The notes: a model not told the origin generated them from the sequence alone. A stretch of 64,000 bases of DNA from Pseudomonas sp. MM213 (GCF_020423045.1 NZ_CP081943.1:2728001-2792000), one strand, 5' to 3'; counted from the first letter of the stretch, positions 23,317 through 37,236 are shown. A program made the numbers and translations.

Positions 23317-26300
23317 TTACAGACCCTCCAACTCCGCCATCAAGTCATTCAACCGATCGACCTTGTCCTCGGTGATGTCACTCGCCGCCAACCCGTCGAT
23401 ATATTCAGCCAACTCCTCCACCGTGCTGCACTCGAACATCGCCCGCAGCGGCACGTCCCGTTGCAGGGCTTTCTGCACCCGCGACGCAATCTGCGTCGCC
23501 AGCAGCGAATGCCCGCCCAACTCGAAGAAGTTGTCGCGCACACCGACCTTTTCGACCTTCAACACCTCGGCCCAGATAACCGCCAACGTCTGCTCCAGTT
23601 CATTGCGCGGCGCCTGATAATCCTGGCTCTGCAACTGACCGATCTCCAGCGCCGGCAGCGCCTTGCGGTCCAGTTTGCCGTTGGCATTGAGCGGCATCCG
23701 TTCCAGCCACAACCAGTGCAGCGGCACCATGTATTCCGGCAGCTCGGCGCGCAGGCGTTGCTTGATGCGCTCCAGGCGCTCAGTCGGATTAAGTGAAGAA
23801 TCAGTCGCGACCAAATAGCCGACCAGATGCTTGCCGTTCACGCCTTCCTGCACACCAACCGCCGCTTCGCGCACTTCCGGTTGCTCATGCAGACGCGCTT
23901 CGATTTCACCCAGCTCGATGCGGTAGCCGCGAATTTTCACTTGATGGTCGATGCGCCCAACGTACTCCAGCACGCCGTCACTGCGACGACGGGCGAGGTC
24001 GCCGGTGCGATACAAACGATCACCCGGCGCGCCAAACGGGTTCGGCACAAACACCTGCGCCGTACGCAGCGGATCGCTGACATAACCGCGCCCGACACCG
24101 GTGCCGGCCACGCACAGTTCGCCCACCGCACCCAACGGCACCAGGTCCAGCGCGCCATCGAGCAGGTACAAACGGTTGTTGTCGGTCGGCGTGCCAATCG
24201 GCAAGTAACTGCCGCGAGTCGACGCCATGTCGACACGGAAGAACGCCACGTCGTCCGAACATTCCGCCGGTCCGTAAGCATTCACCAGCCCGATGTCCGG
24301 GTAGCGCAGCAACCATTGATGGGCGAGTTCCGGCGGCATCGCTTCACCGGTCGGCAGCATCCAGCGCAGACCGTCGAGGCTCATGCGTTCCTGGGCGAGC
24401 ATGCCTTGAATCAGCGACGGCACGCTTTCCAGCACGGTGATGCCCTGGGCCGATACATGCGCCAGCAAGCCTTGCGGATCGTGGGCGATGGTGTTCGGCA
24501 CGATGTCCACCCGTGCACCGAACAACGGTGCGGCAAGGAACTGCCAGACCGAAATGTCGAAGCTTTGCGAAGCGGTCTGCGCGATCACATCGGCAGCGCT
24601 GAGGTTCAGGTACGGCAGCTTGCTCAATTGGTTGTTGAGCATGCCGCGTTGTTCGACCATCACACCTTTGGGCAGGCCGGTCGAACCCGAGGTGTAGATC
24701 ACGTAGGCAAGGTTGTCCGGGCCGCTGTAGATGCCCGGATTCGCCACCGACACTTGGCTCGCCTGCACCTCTTCCCACACCAGCAACCGTGGCCGATTGG
24801 CGCAACCGAATTCCTCCAGCAACGCCACCGCCTGTTCGCGACAGGCCTGGGTGCAGACCAGCAACGGCGTGCGGCTCAGGTCGATGATCCGGCTCAGGCG
24901 CTGACTTGGCAGCCCCGGATCCAGCGGCAGATAACCCGCACCGGCCTTGAAGCTACCGATGATCATCCCGAGCAGATCGAGGTTACGTTCGGCCAGCAAC
25001 GCCACCGGCTGATCCAGCCCGACACCGGCCGCGATCAACGCATGGCCGAGACGATTGCTGCGCTGGTTCAGTTCGGCGTAGCTGTGTTGCTGATCGAGGC
25101 AACTGGCGGCGATCCGTTGCGGATGCTGCGCAACCTGCGCTTCAAACAACGCAACGTAGCTCTGCTCCAACGGGTAATCGTGTTCGCTCTGGTTGCAGCC
25201 GTGAATCAGGAAATCCTGTTCCTCGGCACCCAGCAGCGGCAAGTCCGCCATGTCGCCATGGAAGCCTTCGACCAGTGCCAGCAACAGGCGCTTGAACTCG
25301 CCGAGCATGCGTTCAACGGTCGACTCATCGAAATAACGCTGGTCGTAAGACAGGTGCAAGCCCAGGTCATCGCCCGGATAGCACACCGCCGTCAGCGGGA
25401 AGTTGGTGTGGGTGCGGCCCGAATCCGAGGTCGCGTTGAGGCTCTGCGCACGGTCCAGTACCGAGACTTCCACCGGCGCGTTTTCAAACACGAACAAGCT
25501 GTCGAACAGCGGTTGGCCCTTCGGCAATTCGCTGTTTTCCTGAATGCTCACCAGCGGCAGGTATTCGTACTCGCGCAGTTGCATGTTGCTGTCGAGCAAG
25601 CCGCTCAGCCACTGGCGAACGCTGCAACGCTGGTCGTCTTCCGGCATCTTCACCCGCAGCGCGATGCTGTTGATGAACAGCCCGACGGTGCGTTGCATCT
25701 CCGGCATTTCCACCGGGCGCCCGGCCACCGTGACGCCGAACAGCACGTCGCGATCACCGCTCAAGCGCCGCAGCACCAGGGCCCACGCCGCTTGGGCGAA
25801 GGTGTTGATGGTCAGCTGATGGGCCTGCGCCAGTTCACGCAGTTGCGCGCCGTCGCGGGCATCGAGTCGGGTGTAGCGGTCGCCGACGATCATGCCGCCG
25901 CTGTCGCCGGCATGTTCACGCAGGAACGGCCGGTCACTCGGGATCGGCGTGGTCCGTTCGAAGCCTTGCAGGTTGGTTTTCCACCACTGCCGCGCCTCGG
26001 CCAGGCTCTGGCGTTGCAGCCAGCCGATGTAGTCGCGGTAGCGCGGCGGCACAGCCAGTTGAGCTTCGCGACCTTCACCCAACGCGGTGTAGATTTCGAA
26101 GAAATCGTTCATCAGCAACGAGCGGCACCAGGCATCGATGAGGATGTGGTGGTTGCTCATCATGAACCAGTAGCGCGCTTCGCCAACCTTGATCAAACGC
26201 AGGTGGAACGGTGCCTGATTCAGCAGATCGAACCCGGCTTCACGCTCGCTTTTCAGCAACGCCTGCAACTTGGGCTCTTGCTCGGCCTCGGCGATTGCCG

Positions 26301-29300
26301 TCCAGTCGAGGGACTCGATCGGCGTGCTGCCCGGCTTGTGGATAACCTGCAGCATGTCTTCGCCAACGTTCCAGCAGAACGATGCACGCAAGGCTTCGTG
26401 ACGGGCGATCACCGCTTGCCAGGCCTCGGCAAAACGTTGCGGATCGAGCGCACTGTTGATGCGGTAGCGGTCCTGCATGTAATAGAGGCCGGTGCCCGGT
26501 TCGAGCAAGGTGTGCAGCAGCATGCCTTCCTGCATCGGGGTCAGCGGGTAGACGTCTTCGATGGCGGCGGCCGGAATCGGCAGTTCATCGAGTTGCGGCT
26601 GGGTCAGCTTCGCCAACGGGAAGTCCGACGGCGTCAGGCCGCCCGCCTCGTCATGCAGGCAATGCACGATCAGGCTCTGCAATTCGCCGAGGTAGGCGTC
26701 CGCCAGTTCACTGATGGTTTGCGGATCGTGGCGCTCGGCGCTGAAGGTCCAGCGCAGCACCAATTCGCCGCCGTAGACCTGACTGTCAATGCTCAGCTCG
26801 TTGGGCAGCGGCGCTTTCGGATCGTGGGCGGCACCGACCGGTTCATCCAGTGGACGGAACAACGCATCCGCGCCAAAGCTCTGGTCGAACTGGCCGAGGT
26901 AGTTGAAGGTGATCGGCGCCACCGGCAACACGGCCATGGCTTCGCGGCACAGGTCGTCGGCGAGGTAACGCAACACGCCATAGCCCAGCCCCTTGTGCGG
27001 CACGCCGCGCAGTTGTTCCTTGATCGCCTTGATCGAAGCGCCCTGGCCCGCGGCTTCTTCAATGTTGAAGGGTGTCAGGCGCAGCGGGTAGGCGCTGGTG
27101 AACCAGCCGACGGTGCGGGTCAGGTCGATCTCGTCGAACAGCGCCTCGCGACCGTGGCCTTCAAGTTGGATCAGCGCCGATTCATTACCGCTCCAGCGGC
27201 ACAGCACGCGGGCCAGTGCCGTCAGCAACAGGTCGTTGACCTGGGTGCGATAGGCGCTCGGTGCCTGTTGCAGCAACTGGCGAGTGAACTCGCTGTCGAG
27301 GCGTACGCTGACGGTTTGCGCATGACGATTCTGCCGGCCGCCCTCAGGGCGATCACACGGCAATTCGACGCTCGGCCCGACCAGGTGCGACTGCCACCAG
27401 CTCAGTTCTTCACGCAGGGATTCGCTGCCGGCATACGCCTGCAAGCGGGCCGCCCAGTCCTTGAAGGCGCTGGTTTTCGCCGGCAGTTTCACCGACTGCC
27501 CAGCCGCCAGTTGGCGATATACCGTTTGCAGATCGTCCAGCAATACACGCCAGGAAACGCCGTCCACCACCAAGTGATGGATCGCGAAGAACAGCCGTTG
27601 CTGGCCCTCGGGACCATCGACCAGCAGCACCCGCATCAACGGCCCCTGTTCGAGGTCGAGGCTGCGCTGGGCATCGGCAAACAATGCCGCGCATTTATCC
27701 ATCGCCGGCACATGCACTTGCCACAACACGGGGGCGCCTCCCACCTTCTGGTGCGCCGCCGTCCATGCGCCGCCGGCCTCGGTGAAGCGCAGGCGCAAGG
27801 CGTCGTGCTGCTCGATCACCGCCAGCAGCGCTTGCTCAAGGCGATGGGGTTCCAGCGCAACGGTCGGTTCCAGCAACAACGCCTGGTTCCAGTGCTGACG
27901 CTCGGGCATGTCGGTGTCGAAGAACCAGTGCTGGATCGGGGTCAGACGCGATTCGCCGGTGAGCAAACCCTGCTCGGCCGTAACCTGCTCGGTGCGGCTG
28001 GCCACGGCGGCGAGTGTTTGAACTGTCTGGTGCTGGAACAGGTCACGCGGGCTGAAGTGAATGCCCTGCTGTCGCGCGCGGCTGACCACCTGGATCGACA
28101 GGATCGAGTCGCCACCCAGTTCGAAGAAGTTGTCGTTGAGGCCGACCTGCGCGACGTTCAGCACTTCGCACCAGATCTGCGCCAACGTCAGTTCCAGCTC
28201 GTTGCTTGGCGCCACATAGTCCTGACGATTCAGCTCGGGGTCCGGTGCCGGCAACGCGCGACGGTCGAGTTTGCCGTTGGCAGTCAGCGGCATGCTCGCC
28301 AGCAGGATCAGGTGCGTCGGCACCATGTATTCCGGCAGTTGCGATTTCAGGTGAGCCTTGAGGGCTTCGCGCAGCTCGGCTTGTTGCGCTTCGTCCTGCT
28401 CAGCCACGTCGGTGACCAGATAGCCGACCAGTTGTTTGCCGCTCGGGGCGTCCAGCGCAAGCACCACCGCTTCACGGATCGATTCATGGTCCAGCAGACG
28501 GGTTTCGATCTCGCCCAGTTCGATGCGGAAACCGCGAATTTTCACTTGATGGTCGATGCGGCCGAGGTATTCCACCAGACCGTCGGCGCGCTGCCGCACG
28601 AGGTCGCCGGTGCGATAAATCCGCCCGCCATCCGTTGCAAACGGGTTGGCCACGAAGCGTTCCGCCGTGATGCCCGGACGGTCGTGATAACCCTGGGCCA
28701 GACCGGCACCGCCGACGTACAACTCACCGGTTGCACCTTGCGGCACCAGTGCCAGATCGGCATCGAGAATGTAGGCCACGCGAGCACCGATCACGCTGCC
28801 GATCGGCACACTGCCCAACCCTTCTTCAAGCTGCTGCGGTGCAAGACTGGCCAACGGCATGACCACGGTTTCGGTCGGGCCGTAGGCGTTGAAGAACAGG
28901 CTCGGTTTGAACGCTGCGCGAATGCGCTGCAAGTGCTCGCCGGTCAGGGCTTCACCGCCGGTGATGCACATGCGCACCGGCAAGGTTTCGCCCTGAGTCG
29001 CCAGCCACTGCGCCAATTGGCTGCCATAGCTTGGGGTGAAGCCGAGGATGTTGATGTTGTGGCGACGGATCAATCCGCAGATTTCTTCTGCGTCCCACTG
29101 CCCTTGAGCACGCAAGACCACTTGCGCACCGCTCAACAACGGCACCAGCAGACGCTCGGTCGCGGCGTCGAAGTTGATCGAATAGAAGTGCAGTTCGCAG
29201 TCGTCCGCACGCATGCCGAAACGCTCGATCACCGCGCGGCAGTGCATGGCGATTTCACCGTGGGACACCACCACGCCTTTCGGTTTGCCGGTGGAACCGG

Positions 29301-32300
29301 AGGTGTAAATCAGGTACGCCTGATGCTGCGGCAGGCTGATGAACGGCAGCTCGGTGGCCGGGTAGTTGACCAATTCGGCAGCGTCATCTTCAAGGCACCA
29401 GCGACTGACGGTTGTCGGCAGATCACCCAGGGCTTGGAACATCGCCGCATCGCTGAGCAGCAAACCGATGCCGCTGTCTTCGATCATGTAATGCAGGCGA
29501 TCGAGCGGGTATTCCGGATCGAGCGGCACATAAGCGCCACCCGCCTTGAGGATCGCCAGCAGGCCGATGACCATTTCCAGCGACCGCTCAAGTGCCAGAC
29601 CGACGCGAACCTGCGGCCCGACACCCCGTTCGCGCAGCATCCAGGCCAGGCGATTGGCGCGGCTGTCGAGTTCGGCGTAGCTCAGGGTTTGCCCGGCGAA
29701 CGTCAGCGCCGGCGCATCCTTGCGCACCAGCGCCTGTTCACTGAACAGGTGATGAATGCACTGATCCAGTCGATGTTCACCCGGTTCGATGCCCAGGCTG
29801 TCGAGCAGCTTTTGCTGTTCCGTGGTTTCGAGCAACGGCAGTTCACTGAGGCGCTGTTGCGGATCGGCCAGCAACGCTTCCAGCAGATTGCGCCAGTGCC
29901 CGGCCATGCGCGCAATGCGCGGTTCATCGAACAGATCGGTGCTGTAAGTCAGGCAGCAACCCAACCGATGATCGAGGTCGGTCACTTCCAGGTTGAGGTC
30001 GAATTTGGTCGCTCGCGCATCGTTCGTCAGGTATTCGACCGTCATGCCGGCCAGCGTGCGGCTCTGCTGGAATTCCCAGCGCTGCACGTTGCACATCACC
30101 TGGAACAGCGGGTTGTACGCAGCGCTGCGCGGAGGCTGCAACGCTTCAACCAAATGATCGAACGGCAGGTCCTGATGGGACTGGCCTTCGATTACGGTGT
30201 GGCGCACTTGCTCGAACAGTTCGCCAACGGACATCTGCCCATCGAGCTGGCAACGCAGCACTTGGGTGTTGAGGAACGCACCGATCAGCCCTTCGCTTTC
30301 CGGGCGAATGCGGTTGGCCACCGGCGCGCCGATGCGCAGGTCGGTCTGGCCGCTGTAGCGGTAAAGCAGCACGGCCAGCGCGGCGGTCATGGTCATGAAC
30401 AGGGTCAGGCCGTTTTGCGCGTTGAAGGCGCGGACCCGTGCCGCGAGATCATCGCTCAGGTCGAAACGGAACAGCTCGCCCTGATGGCTTTGCACCGCAG
30501 GACGCGGACGGTCAGCGGGCAATTCCAGCAGCGGATGTTCGCGGCCCAGTTGCGCGGTCCAGTAGTCGAGCTGGCGCTGACGCTCGCCGGATTCCAGCCA
30601 CTGACGCTGCCAGACGCTGTAATCGAGGTATTGCACCGGCAGCGGCGCCAGTGGCGATTCGCGGTCATCGACGAACGCTTCGTAAAGCGCACTGAGTTCC
30701 CGGGCGAAAATGTCCATCGCCCAGCCTTCGGTGACGATGTGGTGCAGGGTCAGCACCAGGTAATGTTCCTGCTCGGCGGTCTTGACCAGGCAGGCGCGCA
30801 GCAGCGGTCCGGTTTCCAGATCGAAGGGTTGATGCGCTTCGCTGTCGGCCAGTGCCTGCACCCGCTGTTCGCGCAAATCGGCGTCCAGCGCGGAAAAATC
30901 CTTCCAGTCCATGCGCATCCCGGTTTCCGGGTGCACGCGCTGTTGCGCCACGCCGTCGATGCTCGGGAACGTGGTGCGCAAGGTTTCGTGACGCATGATC
31001 AGCGCTTGCAACGCCGTCTCGAAGCGCCCGATGTCCAGCACCCCGCGCAACCGCGCCATGCCGCCGACGTTGTAGGCCGGGCTGTCCGGCTCCATCTGCC
31101 AGAGGAACCACATGCGCTGCTGGGAATAGGACAGCGGCACCGGTTGGCTGCGGTCGACCTTTTCAATCGGCGGTTGTTTGTTGGTGTTGCCGCTGGCCTG
31201 AATCTGTTGAACCTGCCGGGAGAATGCCCCCAGCTCACTGTTTTCGAACAACGCGCGCAGCGGCAATTCGACGTCGCAGGCCTGACGGGTGCGGGAGATG
31301 ATTTGCGTGGCCAGCAGCGAGTGGCCGCCTAGGGCGAAGAAGTCGTCGCGCAGACCGATCTGCTTCAAGCCCAGCACTTCGCGCCAGATCGCGGCGATCT
31401 GCTGTTCAAGTTCAGTGACCGGCTCAACGTGTTCGCGCACCTGCCATTGCGGTTCAGGCAAGGCACGACGGTCGAGTTTGCCACTTGGGCTGAGGGGCAT
31501 TTCGTCAAGGCGCATCAGCTGCGCCGGGACCATGTACTCCGGCAGCTCGGCCGCCAGCGCGGCTTTCAGGCGAGCGGTTTGAGTGTCTTCGGATTCACTG
31601 GTTTCGATGGCCGTGTAGTAACCGATCAACTGCCCGCCAGCGGCGGTTTCGCGCACCAACACCACGGCTTGCGCGACCCCGTCCTGCGCCAGCAGACGCG
31701 CTTCGATTTCTTCCGGTTCGACGCGAAAGCCCCGCAGTTTGACCTGCTGATCGAGACGGCCGAGGTATTCGATCACGCCATCGGCGGTCCAACGGGCGCG
31801 GTCGCCGGTGCGATACAGACGTGCGCCCTGCTCGCCCAACGGGTCAACGACAAAACGTTCAGCCGTCAGCCCCGGACGCCCCAGATACCCCCGGGCCAGA
31901 CCGATGCCGCTGATGCACAACTCACCGGGCACACCGGCCGGCACCGGGTAGAGCTCGCTGTCGAGCACGCGGCAAATCACGTTGCCCAACGGACGGCCAA
32001 TCGGCGAGCGCTCGCCATCGGCCGTGCTGCAATGCCAATGAGTGACGTTGATCGCGGTTTCAGTCGGGCCATAACGGTTGTGCAGTTGCACGGCCGGCAG
32101 TTGCTCCAGCACGCGGTTGCGCAGTTCCGCCGGCAAGGCTTCGCCGCCCGAGAACACACGGCGCAGGCTGGTGCATTCGGCGGTGAGCGGCTCGTCGATA
32201 AACAATGAAAGCAGCGGCGGCACAAAGTGCAGCGTGGTCACCCCGTATTGCTGAACCAGTTGGGCAATGCGGTGCGGATCGCGGTGCTCACCGGGCCCGG

Positions 32301-35300
32301 CAATCAGCAAACGCGCCCCGGTGATCAGCGGCCAGAAGCATTCCCACACCGACACGTCAAAACTGATCGGCGCCTTTTGCATCAGCACGTCGGTGTCGTT
32401 CAGGCGATAGGTGTTCTGCATCCATTGCAGGCGTTCGGCGAGCGCCGCGTGAGTGTTGCCGACGCCCTTCGGCTGGCCGGTGGAGCCGGAGGTGTAAATC
32501 ACGTAAGCGAGGTTGTCGCCGTGCAGATGCAGGCCCGGCGCCTGGCTCGGCCAGTTCTCCAGGTGCAGTGCATCCATAGCGATCACGCTGACACCATCGG
32601 TGGCCGGCAGCCGGTCGAGCAATTCGGTTTGGGTCAGGAGCAATTCGACGCCGCTGTCGCCGAGCATGTACGCCAGGCGCTCGGTCGGGTAATCCGGGTC
32701 CAGCGGCACGTAGGCACCACCGGCCTTGATGATCGCCAACAGGCCGATCAACAGTTGCGGCGAACGCTCGGCGGCGATGGCCACGCAAACGTCCGGGCCG
32801 ACGCCTTTGTCGCGCAGGTAATGCGCGAGGCGGTTGGCCTGGGCGTGCAGTTCGGCGAAGCCCAGGCTGCCGCCGTCCCACAGCAGCGCGGTGCGCTCCG
32901 GGGTCAGGCGTGCCTGTTCGTTCAGCAGTTCCGGCAGCCATTGGCTGGCCGGTGTGCACGGTGCGACGCTCCACGAGGCTTGCTGATCGTGCTCGCTCGC
33001 GGTCAACAGTTGCAGGTCGCCGACGGTGGTGGCCGGCTGCTCGCAAATGGCCCGCAGCAGGTTGCTGAAATGCTCGGCCAGACGCTCGATGGTAGTGGCG
33101 TCAAACAGCTCGCTGGCATAGTCGAACGACAGACTCAGGCGACCGTTACGGTCTTCCTCGCTGTGCAATTGCAAATCGAACTTGGCTTCGCGGCTGTGCC
33201 ACGGCAGTTCTTCGGCGAGCAACCCGGGCAAGCGACGCAGTGCGCTCAGGTCCCGTTGCTGATGGTTGAACATGACCTGGAACAAGCCTTGTTCGCGAGC
33301 CTGCGGGAACGCTTCCAGCAGTTGCTCGAACGGCAGGTCCTGATGCGCCTGGGCGCCCAAGGCCGTCTGGCGGGTTTGCGCCAACAGTTCAACAAACGGC
33401 AACCGCGAATCCACCTCGGCGCGCAGCACCTGGGTGTTGATGAAGAAACCGATCAGGCCCTGGGTTTCCAGGCGCGGACGGTTGGCGTTCGGCACGCCGA
33501 TGCGAATGTCGGTTTGGCCGCTGTAGCGGTGCAACAGGCTCTGGAACGCCGTGAGCAACAGCATGAATGAGGTGGCGTCGTGGGCCTGGGCGGTCTGGCG
33601 AATCGCCTCGCTGAGGGGGGCAGCCAAACGCACGGTGTGGCGCGCGGCGCTGTGACGGTGTTGCGCCGAACGCGGGTGATCAGTGGCCAGGCTCAGGGTC
33701 GGATGCTCATCGCCCAACTGCGTTTTCCAGTAGGCCAGTTGCCGCTCGCCCTCACCTTGCGCCAGCCATTGACGCTGCCAGCTGCCGTAGTCGGCGTACT
33801 GGGTCGGCAATGGCGCGAGCGATGCCGTTTGCCCTTGGGACGCAGCGGCATACAGGCGCGAAAACTCGTCGATCAGCACGTTCAGCGACCAACCATCGGC
33901 GATGATGTGGTGCAGCGTCACCAGCAACTGGTGATCCTCGTCATCGAGGCGCACCAGCGTCACCCACAGCAGCGGACCTTTCTCCAGATCGAACTGAGTG
34001 CGCGCTTCATCCTCGCGGATTTGCTGCGCGCGGGCTTCACGCTCGGCGACGGGCAAATCGCTGATGTCGATCCGTTGCAGGTTGAATTCGCCAGCGGCAA
34101 TGACCTGTTGCAGCGCCACGCCGTCACGTTCGAAGAAGCGCGTGCGCAGGGATTCGTGGCGTTCGATCAGGTGCTGGAAGCTGGCGCGCAGGGCGTCTTC
34201 ATCCAGTTCGCCACGCAAACGCAAGGCGCCGGGAATGTTGTAGGCGCTGCTTTGCGGGTCCAGTTGCCAGGTAATCCACAAACGGTTTTGCGCGAGGGAT
34301 TGCGGCATCGCTTCGCTGCGCGACAGCGTGCTGATCGCGCCCTGGGCCAGGCCGCCGTCCTGTTGCTGCTGCGCGACCACCGCGGTAAATGCACCGAGGG
34401 TCGGCGCTTCGAACAGCAGGCGCAGGTTCAGCTCCAGACCCAACTCTTCGCGCAGGCGCGCAACCACTTGCGTGGCGGCAATGGAGTTGCCGCCGAGCAG
34501 GAAGAAGTGATCATCGGCGCTGATCTGTTTCACCTGCAATTGCTCGGCCCAGATCTGGCCGATCAAGCTTTGCAGCTCGGAACCCGACTCGGTTTTGGCC
34601 TGGTTTTCAGGGGTCGCCGATGGGAACAGTGCGTAGCTGTCGAGGCTGCCATCCGCCAGCCGATTGCGGCACGCCGAACGTTGCAGCTTGCCGCTGGAGG
34701 TTTTTGGCAATGCGCCCGGATTGAGTAACACCACCACGCTCGGTGCTTCCTGATACGCCTCGGCCACCGCTTGGCGGATGGCTTTGATCAGTGACTCGGG
34801 CGGCAGGATTTTCTGCACGCTGCGGCTGATTTCCGCGGCGATGCCGATGCCTTCCTGACCGTCGATATTCACGGCGAACGCGGCGACGCGACCTTTGCGC
34901 ACCACTTCCACTTCACGCTCGATGGTCTGCTCGATGTCCTGCGGGTACAGGTTGTGACCGCGAACGATCAGCATGTCTTTCAGGCGACCGGTGATGAACA
35001 GCTCGCCGTTGCGCATGAAACCCAGGTCGCCGGTGCGCAGCCAGGTTTTGCCGTCGTGTTGAACGAAGGTCTTGGCGCTGGCCTCGGGGTTGCGCCAATA
35101 GCCATGGGCGATGCTCGGCCCGGTGGCCCAGACTTCGCCGACTGTGTTGTCGGCCAGTTCGGTCAGCGCCAATGGATCGATAATCAGCACCGCGTGATCC
35201 GGCTGGCTGATGCCGCAACTCATGATCGCGCTGCCTTCACCCGCTTTGGCACGGTTTTGCGCCAACGCCTGATCATCCACGCGCAGGTTGCCGATGCCTT

Positions 35301-36315
35301 GACCACGGGGTGTGCCGGCGACGAACAACGTGGCCTCGGCCAAGCCGTAAGACGCCATGAAACTGTCCGGGGTGAAACCGCAAGTCGCGAACTTCTCGGC
35401 GAAACGGTCGAGGGTGTCGAGGCGAATCGGTTCGGAACCGGAATACGCCACGCGCCAGCCGCTGAGGTCGAGGCGTTCCAGCGCCGATTCACTGACACGT
35501 TCGCTGCACAGACGGTAGGCAAAATCCGGCCCACCGCTGATGGTGCCGCCGTACTCGCTGATCGCTTCGAGCCAGCGCAGCGGCCGACCGAGGAAGTACG
35601 CCGGCGACATCAACACGCACGGCACGCCGCTGAAAATCGGCTGCAACAGACCGCCGATCAAACCCATGTCGTGGTACAGCGGCAGCCAGCTGACGATCAC
35701 GTCGTCAGGGTTCAGGTCGATGCCGAAACCGTGGCGAATGAGCAACTCATTGGCGACCAGGTTGCCATGACTGACTTGCACGCCTTTTGGCAGCGCGGTG
35801 GAGCCCGAGGTGTATTGCAGGAAGGCGATGTGGTCGCCTTCGAGATTCGGTTCAGTCCACTTTGCGGCCAGTGCACCGTCGAGGGTGTCGACGCACAGCA
35901 GCGGCGGCGCGCCTTCGATTTGCAGCAACGCATCGCGCAGGCCGGCGCTGGTCAGCAGCAGGCGCGGTTCGGCGTCGCTGATGATCGATAGCAGGCGCTC
36001 CTGATGATGACGCTTGGCCGACTCCGGCGGATAAGCCGGCACCGCGATCACGCCCGCATACAGGCAACCAAAAAACGCCGCGACGTAATCCGGACCGCTG
36101 GGAAACAGCAGCACCGCGCGATCACCAAAGTCAGTTTCGGCCTGCAACGCGCCGGCAATGGTGCGCGCCCGCTGATCCAGTTCGCGATAACTGAGCACCA
36201 CCGTCTGATCCGGGGTTTCGGCGAGAAAACGCAAGGCCACCCGATCCGGCGTCAGGGCCGCGCGGCGCTGAAGGGCTTGGACCAGTGTGCCAGGTATTTT
36301 GAACGCGTCGGTCAT
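23317..36315 (-). CDS. pvdL: Pyoverdine chromophore NRPS PvdL
   Basis: Nonribosomal peptide synthetase of 4332 aa (P. aeruginosa PvdL is about 4340) that starts pyoverdine assembly. Order read from the sequence: fatty-acyl-AMP ligase (1-590), acyl carrier (Ser near 609), C-A-T (carrier Ser near 1664), C-A-T (GGDSI near 2736), epimerase (2790-3240), C-A-T ending at 4332, and no thioesterase. In the family the modules load Glu, D-Tyr and Dab after a myristoyl or similar starter. The third A domain shows the ten-position code DIWELTADD, the Dab code. The ATG at 36315 was chosen over a 50-residue upstream extension because it gives the family N-terminus and lies behind a purine-rich site. The second C domain has HHIVTEG and the third HHILIDA instead of HHxxxDG. 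Confidence 0.97.
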   Translation of the reverse strand: MTDAFKIPGTLVQALQRRAALTPDRVALRFLAETPDQTVVLSYRELDQRARTIAGALQAETDFGDRAVLLFPSGPDYVAAFFGCLYAGVIAVPAYPPESAKRHHQERLLSIISDAEPRLLLTSAGLRDALLQIEGAPPLLCVDTLDGALAAKWTEPNLEGDHIAFLQYTSGSTALPKGVQVSHGNLVANELLIRHGFGIDLNPDDVIVSWLPLYHDMGLIGGLLQPIFSGVPCVLMSPAYFLGRPLRWLEAISEYGGTISGGPDFAYRLCSERVSESALERLDLSGWRVAYSGSEPIRLDTLDRFAEKFATCGFTPDSFMASYGLAEATLFVAGTPRGQGIGNLRVDDQALAQNRAKAGEGSAIMSCGISQPDHAVLIIDPLALTELADNTVGEVWATGPSIAHGYWRNPEASAKTFVQHDGKTWLRTGDLGFMRNGELFITGRLKDMLIVRGHNLYPQDIEQTIEREVEVVRKGRVAAFAVNIDGQEGIGIAAEISRSVQKILPPESLIKAIRQAVAEAYQEAPSVVVLLNPGALPKTSSGKLQRSACRNRLADGSLDSYALFPSATPENQAKTESGSELQSLIGQIWAEQLQVKQISADDHFFLLGGNSIAATQVVARLREELGLELNLRLLFEAPTLGAFTAVVAQQQQDGGLAQGAISTLSRSEAMPQSLAQNRLWITWQLDPQSSAYNIPGALRLRGELDEDALRASFQHLIERHESLRTRFFERDGVALQQVIAAGEFNLQRIDISDLPVAEREARAQQIREDEARTQFDLEKGPLLWVTLVRLDDEDHQLLVTLHHIIADGWSLNVLIDEFSRLYAAASQGQTASLAPLPTQYADYGSWQRQWLAQGEGERQLAYWKTQLGDEHPTLSLATDHPRSAQHRHSAARHTVRLAAPLSEAIRQTAQAHDATSFMLLLTAFQSLLHRYSGQTDIRIGVPNANRPRLETQGLIGFFINTQVLRAEVDSRLPFVELLAQTRQTALGAQAHQDLPFEQLLEAFPQAREQGLFQVMFNHQQRDLSALRRLPGLLAEELPWHSREAKFDLQLHSEEDRNGRLSLSFDYASELFDATTIERLAEHFSNLLRAICEQPATTVGDLQLLTASEHDQQASWSVAPCTPASQWLPELLNEQARLTPERTALLWDGGSLGFAELHAQANRLAHYLRDKGVGPDVCVAIAAERSPQLLIGLLAIIKAGGAYVPLDPDYPTERLAYMLGDSGVELLLTQTELLDRLPATDGVSVIAMDALHLENWPSQAPGLHLHGDNLAYVIYTSGSTGQPKGVGNTHAALAERLQWMQNTYRLNDTDVLMQKAPISFDVSVWECFWPLITGARLLIAGPGEHRDPHRIAQLVQQYGVTTLHFVPPLLSLFIDEPLTAECTSLRRVFSGGEALPAELRNRVLEQLPAVQLHNRYGPTETAINVTHWHCSTADGERSPIGRPLGNVICRVLDSELYPVPAGVPGELCISGIGLARGYLGRPGLTAERFVVDPLGEQGARLYRTGDRARWTADGVIEYLGRLDQQVKLRGFRVEPEEIEARLLAQDGVAQAVVLVRETAAGGQLIGYYTAIETSESEDTQTARLKAALAAELPEYMVPAQLMRLDEMPLSPSGKLDRRALPEPQWQVREHVEPVTELEQQIAAIWREVLGLKQIGLRDDFFALGGHSLLATQIISRTRQACDVELPLRALFENSELGAFSRQVQQIQASGNTNKQPPIEKVDRSQPVPLSYSQQRMWFLWQMEPDSPAYNVGGMARLRGVLDIGRFETALQALIMRHETLRTTFPSIDGVAQQRVHPETGMRMDWKDFSALDADLREQRVQALADSEAHQPFDLETGPLLRACLVKTAEQEHYLVLTLHHIVTEGWAMDIFARELSALYEAFVDDRESPLAPLPVQYLDYSVWQRQWLESGERQRQLDYWTAQLGREHPLLELPADRPRPAVQSHQGELFRFDLSDDLAARVRAFNAQNGLTLFMTMTAALAVLLYRYSGQTDLRIGAPVANRIRPESEGLIGAFLNTQVLRCQLDGQMSVGELFEQVRHTVIEGQSHQDLPFDHLVEALQPPRSAAYNPLFQVMCNVQRWEFQQSRTLAGMTVEYLTNDARATKFDLNLEVTDLDHRLGCCLTYSTDLFDEPRIARMAGHWRNLLEALLADPQQRLSELPLLETTEQQKLLDSLGIEPGEHRLDQCIHHLFSEQALVRKDAPALTFAGQTLSYAELDSRANRLAWMLRERGVGPQVRVGLALERSLEMVIGLLAILKAGGAYVPLDPEYPLDRLHYMIEDSGIGLLLSDAAMFQALGDLPTTVSRWCLEDDAAELVNYPATELPFISLPQHQAYLIYTSGSTGKPKGVVVSHGEIAMHCRAVIERFGMRADDCELHFYSINFDAATERLLVPLLSGAQVVLRAQGQWDAEEICGLIRRHNINILGFTPSYGSQLAQWLATQGETLPVRMCITGGEALTGEHLQRIRAAFKPSLFFNAYGPTETVVMPLASLAPQQLEEGLGSVPIGSVIGARVAYILDADLALVPQGATGELYVGGAGLAQGYHDRPGITAERFVANPFATDGGRIYRTGDLVRQRADGLVEYLGRIDHQVKIRGFRIELGEIETRLLDHESIREAVVLALDAPSGKQLVGYLVTDVAEQDEAQQAELREALKAHLKSQLPEYMVPTHLILLASMPLTANGKLDRRALPAPDPELNRQDYVAPSNELELTLAQIWCEVLNVAQVGLNDNFFELGGDSILSIQVVSRARQQGIHFSPRDLFQHQTVQTLAAVASRTEQVTAEQGLLTGESRLTPIQHWFFDTDMPERQHWNQALLLEPTVALEPHRLEQALLAVIEQHDALRLRFTEAGGAWTAAHQKVGGAPVLWQVHVPAMDKCAALFADAQRSLDLEQGPLMRVLLVDGPEGQQRLFFAIHHLVVDGVSWRVLLDDLQTVYRQLAAGQSVKLPAKTSAFKDWAARLQAYAGSESLREELSWWQSHLVGPSVELPCDRPEGGRQNRHAQTVSVRLDSEFTRQLLQQAPSAYRTQVNDLLLTALARVLCRWSGNESALIQLEGHGREALFDEIDLTRTVGWFTSAYPLRLTPFNIEEAAGQGASIKAIKEQLRGVPHKGLGYGVLRYLADDLCREAMAVLPVAPITFNYLGQFDQSFGADALFRPLDEPVGAAHDPKAPLPNELSIDSQVYGGELVLRWTFSAERHDPQTISELADAYLGELQSLIVHCLHDEAGGLTPSDFPLAKLTQPQLDELPIPAAAIEDVYPLTPMQEGMLLHTLLEPGTGLYYMQDRYRINSALDPQRFAEAWQAVIARHEALRASFCWNVGEDMLQVIHKPGSTPIESLDWTAIAEAEQEPKLQALLKSEREAGFDLLNQAPFHLRLIKVGEARYWFMMSNHHILIDAWCRSLLMNDFFEIYTALGEGREAQLAVPPRYRDYIGWLQRQSLAEARQWWKTNLQGFERTTPIPSDRPFLREHAGDSGGMIVGDRYTRLDARDGAQLRELAQAHQLTINTFAQAAWALVLRRLSGDRDVLFGVTVAGRPVEMPEMQRTVGLFINSIALRVKMPEDDQRCSVRQWLSGLLDSNMQLREYEYLPLVSIQENSELPKGQPLFDSLFVFENAPVEVSVLDRAQSLNATSDSGRTHTNFPLTAVCYPGDDLGLHLSYDQRYFDESTVERMLGEFKRLLLALVEGFHGDMADLPLLGAEEQDFLIHGCNQSEHDYPLEQSYVALFEAQVAQHPQRIAASCLDQQHSYAELNQRSNRLGHALIAAGVGLDQPVALLAERNLDLLGMIIGSFKAGAGYLPLDPGLPSQRLSRIIDLSRTPLLVCTQACREQAVALLEEFGCANRPRLLVWEEVQASQVSVANPGIYSGPDNLAYVIYTSGSTGLPKGVMVEQRGMLNNQLSKLPYLNLSAADVIAQTASQSFDISVWQFLAAPLFGARVDIVPNTIAHDPQGLLAHVSAQGITVLESVPSLIQGMLAQERMSLDGLRWMLPTGEAMPPELAHQWLLRYPDIGLVNAYGPAECSDDVAFFRVDMASTRGSYLPIGTPTDNNRLYLLDGALDLVPLGAVGELCVAGTGVGRGYVSDPLRTAQVFVPNPFGAPGDRLYRTGDLARRRSDGVLEYVGRIDHQVKIRGYRIELGEIEARLHEQPEVREAAVGVQEGVNGKHLVGYLVATDSSLNPTERLERIKQRLRAELPEYMVPLHWLWLERMPLNANGKLDRKALPALEIGQLQSQDYQAPRNELEQTLAVIWAEVLKVEKVGVRDNFFELGGHSLLATQIASRVQKALQRDVPLRAMFECSTVEELAEYIDGLAASDITEDKVDRLNDLMAELEGL

Positions 36316-36470
36316 GAGGTTTCCTGCCTGAATTCGGCTTGCAAGTGGAATCGGTTTTCTGCTTTCACGCCCCATCAGGGGCATGCAGGACGCGGTCTTC
36401 GCCGACCGCGCGAGGCATTGGGAATGCTGTTTTGGCCGGGGCTTGCGCCCGGAGCCATTCACCAATGAGA

Positions 36471-36494
36471 ACGGATGGCGTCTTGAAATAATTA
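36471..36494 (-). promoter_or_regulatory. Candidate PvdS promoter of pvdL
   Basis: Minus strand TAATT, 16 bases, CGT: one mismatch from the consensus with exact spacing. The implied 5' leader is about 155 bases. Confidence 0.5.
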
Positions 36495-36583
36495 GTCGGC
36501 AGGCTTGATCGCCAACGGGGGCTGGGTGCGGCAGCGTGTCGCAGTTCTCACTGCGAACTTCAGAGAAGGATTAGTTCTCTTTC

Positions 36584-36602
36584 TCAATTGACAATCATTA
36601 TC
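36584..36602 (+). promoter_or_regulatory. Fur box upstream of pvdS
   Basis: TCAATTGACAATCATTATC; its last 14 bases (TGACAATCATTATC) match the Fur consensus at 13 positions, and the next bases (ATTCAGAATAAT) continue a weaker Fur-like array. The site ends about 85 bases before the pvdS ATG, as expected for Fur control of the sigma factor. Confidence 0.85.
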
Positions 36603-36687
36603 ATTCAGAATAATTTGTCGCTCGATGTGTAGGACGGCTCCGATACACCCGTCGTCCCACGACCCCATTTGCAGCAAGGTGATTTCC

Positions 36688-37236
36688 ATGACGGAACAAG
36701 TATCCACAAGCAGGTGCGATTCACCGCTACTTCAGGCATTCGTGGACAATCGACTGATTCTGGTCAAGATTGCCGCCCGTATTACCGGCTGCCGCTCCCG
36801 TGCCGAAGATGTGGTTCAGGATGCGTTCTTCCGCCTGCAATCGGCGCCGCAGATCACCTCCTCGATCAAGGCTCAGCTCAGTTATCTGTTCCAGATCGTG
36901 CGTAACCTGGCGATCGACCACTACCGCAAACAGGCGCTGGAGCAGAAGTATTCGGGGCCTGAAGAAGAAGGGCTGAACGTGGTGATCCAAGGCGCTTCGC
37001 CGGAAACCTCGCACATCAATTTTTCGACCCTGGAAAACATCGCCGACGCGCTGACGGAGCTGCCGAGCCGCACCCGCTACGCCTTCGAGATGTACCGCCT
37101 GCACGGCGTGCCGCAAAAGGACATCGCCAAGGAACTGGGTGTTTCGCCGACCCTGGTGAACTTCATGATTCGCGACGCGCTGGTGCATTGCCGCAAGGTG
37201 TCGGGCAGTCGCGCAGATACTTTCTCCCGCCGTTAA
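36688..37236 (+). CDS. pvdS: ECF sigma factor PvdS
   Basis: Extracytoplasmic-function sigma-70 factor of 182 aa. The sigma-2 region is at residues 15-80 (AEDVVQDAFFRLQ; QLSYLFQIVRNLAIDHYRKQALE), and sigma-4 at 120-175 (ELPSRTRYAFEMYRLHG; QKDIAKELGVSPTLVNFMI). It directs RNA polymerase to iron-starvation promoters of pyoverdine genes, several of which are visible in this window. It is released by FpvR in response to ferripyoverdine uptake in P. aeruginosa. The ATG at 36688 follows AGGTGATTTCC and gives MTEQVSTSRCDSP. An ATG at 36625 lacks such a site. Confidence 0.96.
   Translation: MTEQVSTSRCDSPLLQAFVDNRLILVKIAARITGCRSRAEDVVQDAFFRLQSAPQITSSIKAQLSYLFQIVRNLAIDHYRKQALEQKYSGPEEEGLNVVIQGASPETSHINFSTLENIADALTELPSRTRYAFEMYRLHGVPQKDIAKELGVSPTLVNFMIRDALVHCRKVSGSRADTFSRR

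Larger units (their letters stand above)
36316..36687. other. Divergent pvdL-pvdS intergenic region
   Basis: This gap of 372 bases separates pvdL and pvdS. It holds a candidate PvdS promoter reading toward pvdL and a Fur box reading toward pvdS, both listed separately. Small GC-rich stems are present (for example around 36384-36406, ATGCAGGACGCGGTCTTCGC), but I see no gene. Confidence 0.7.

Noticed and set aside
23827..31332. A 2501-codon open frame on the + strand
   Set aside because: It lies wholly antisense to pvdL, whose translation contains recognisable NRPS motifs. The long open frame is a by-product of GC-rich codon bias.
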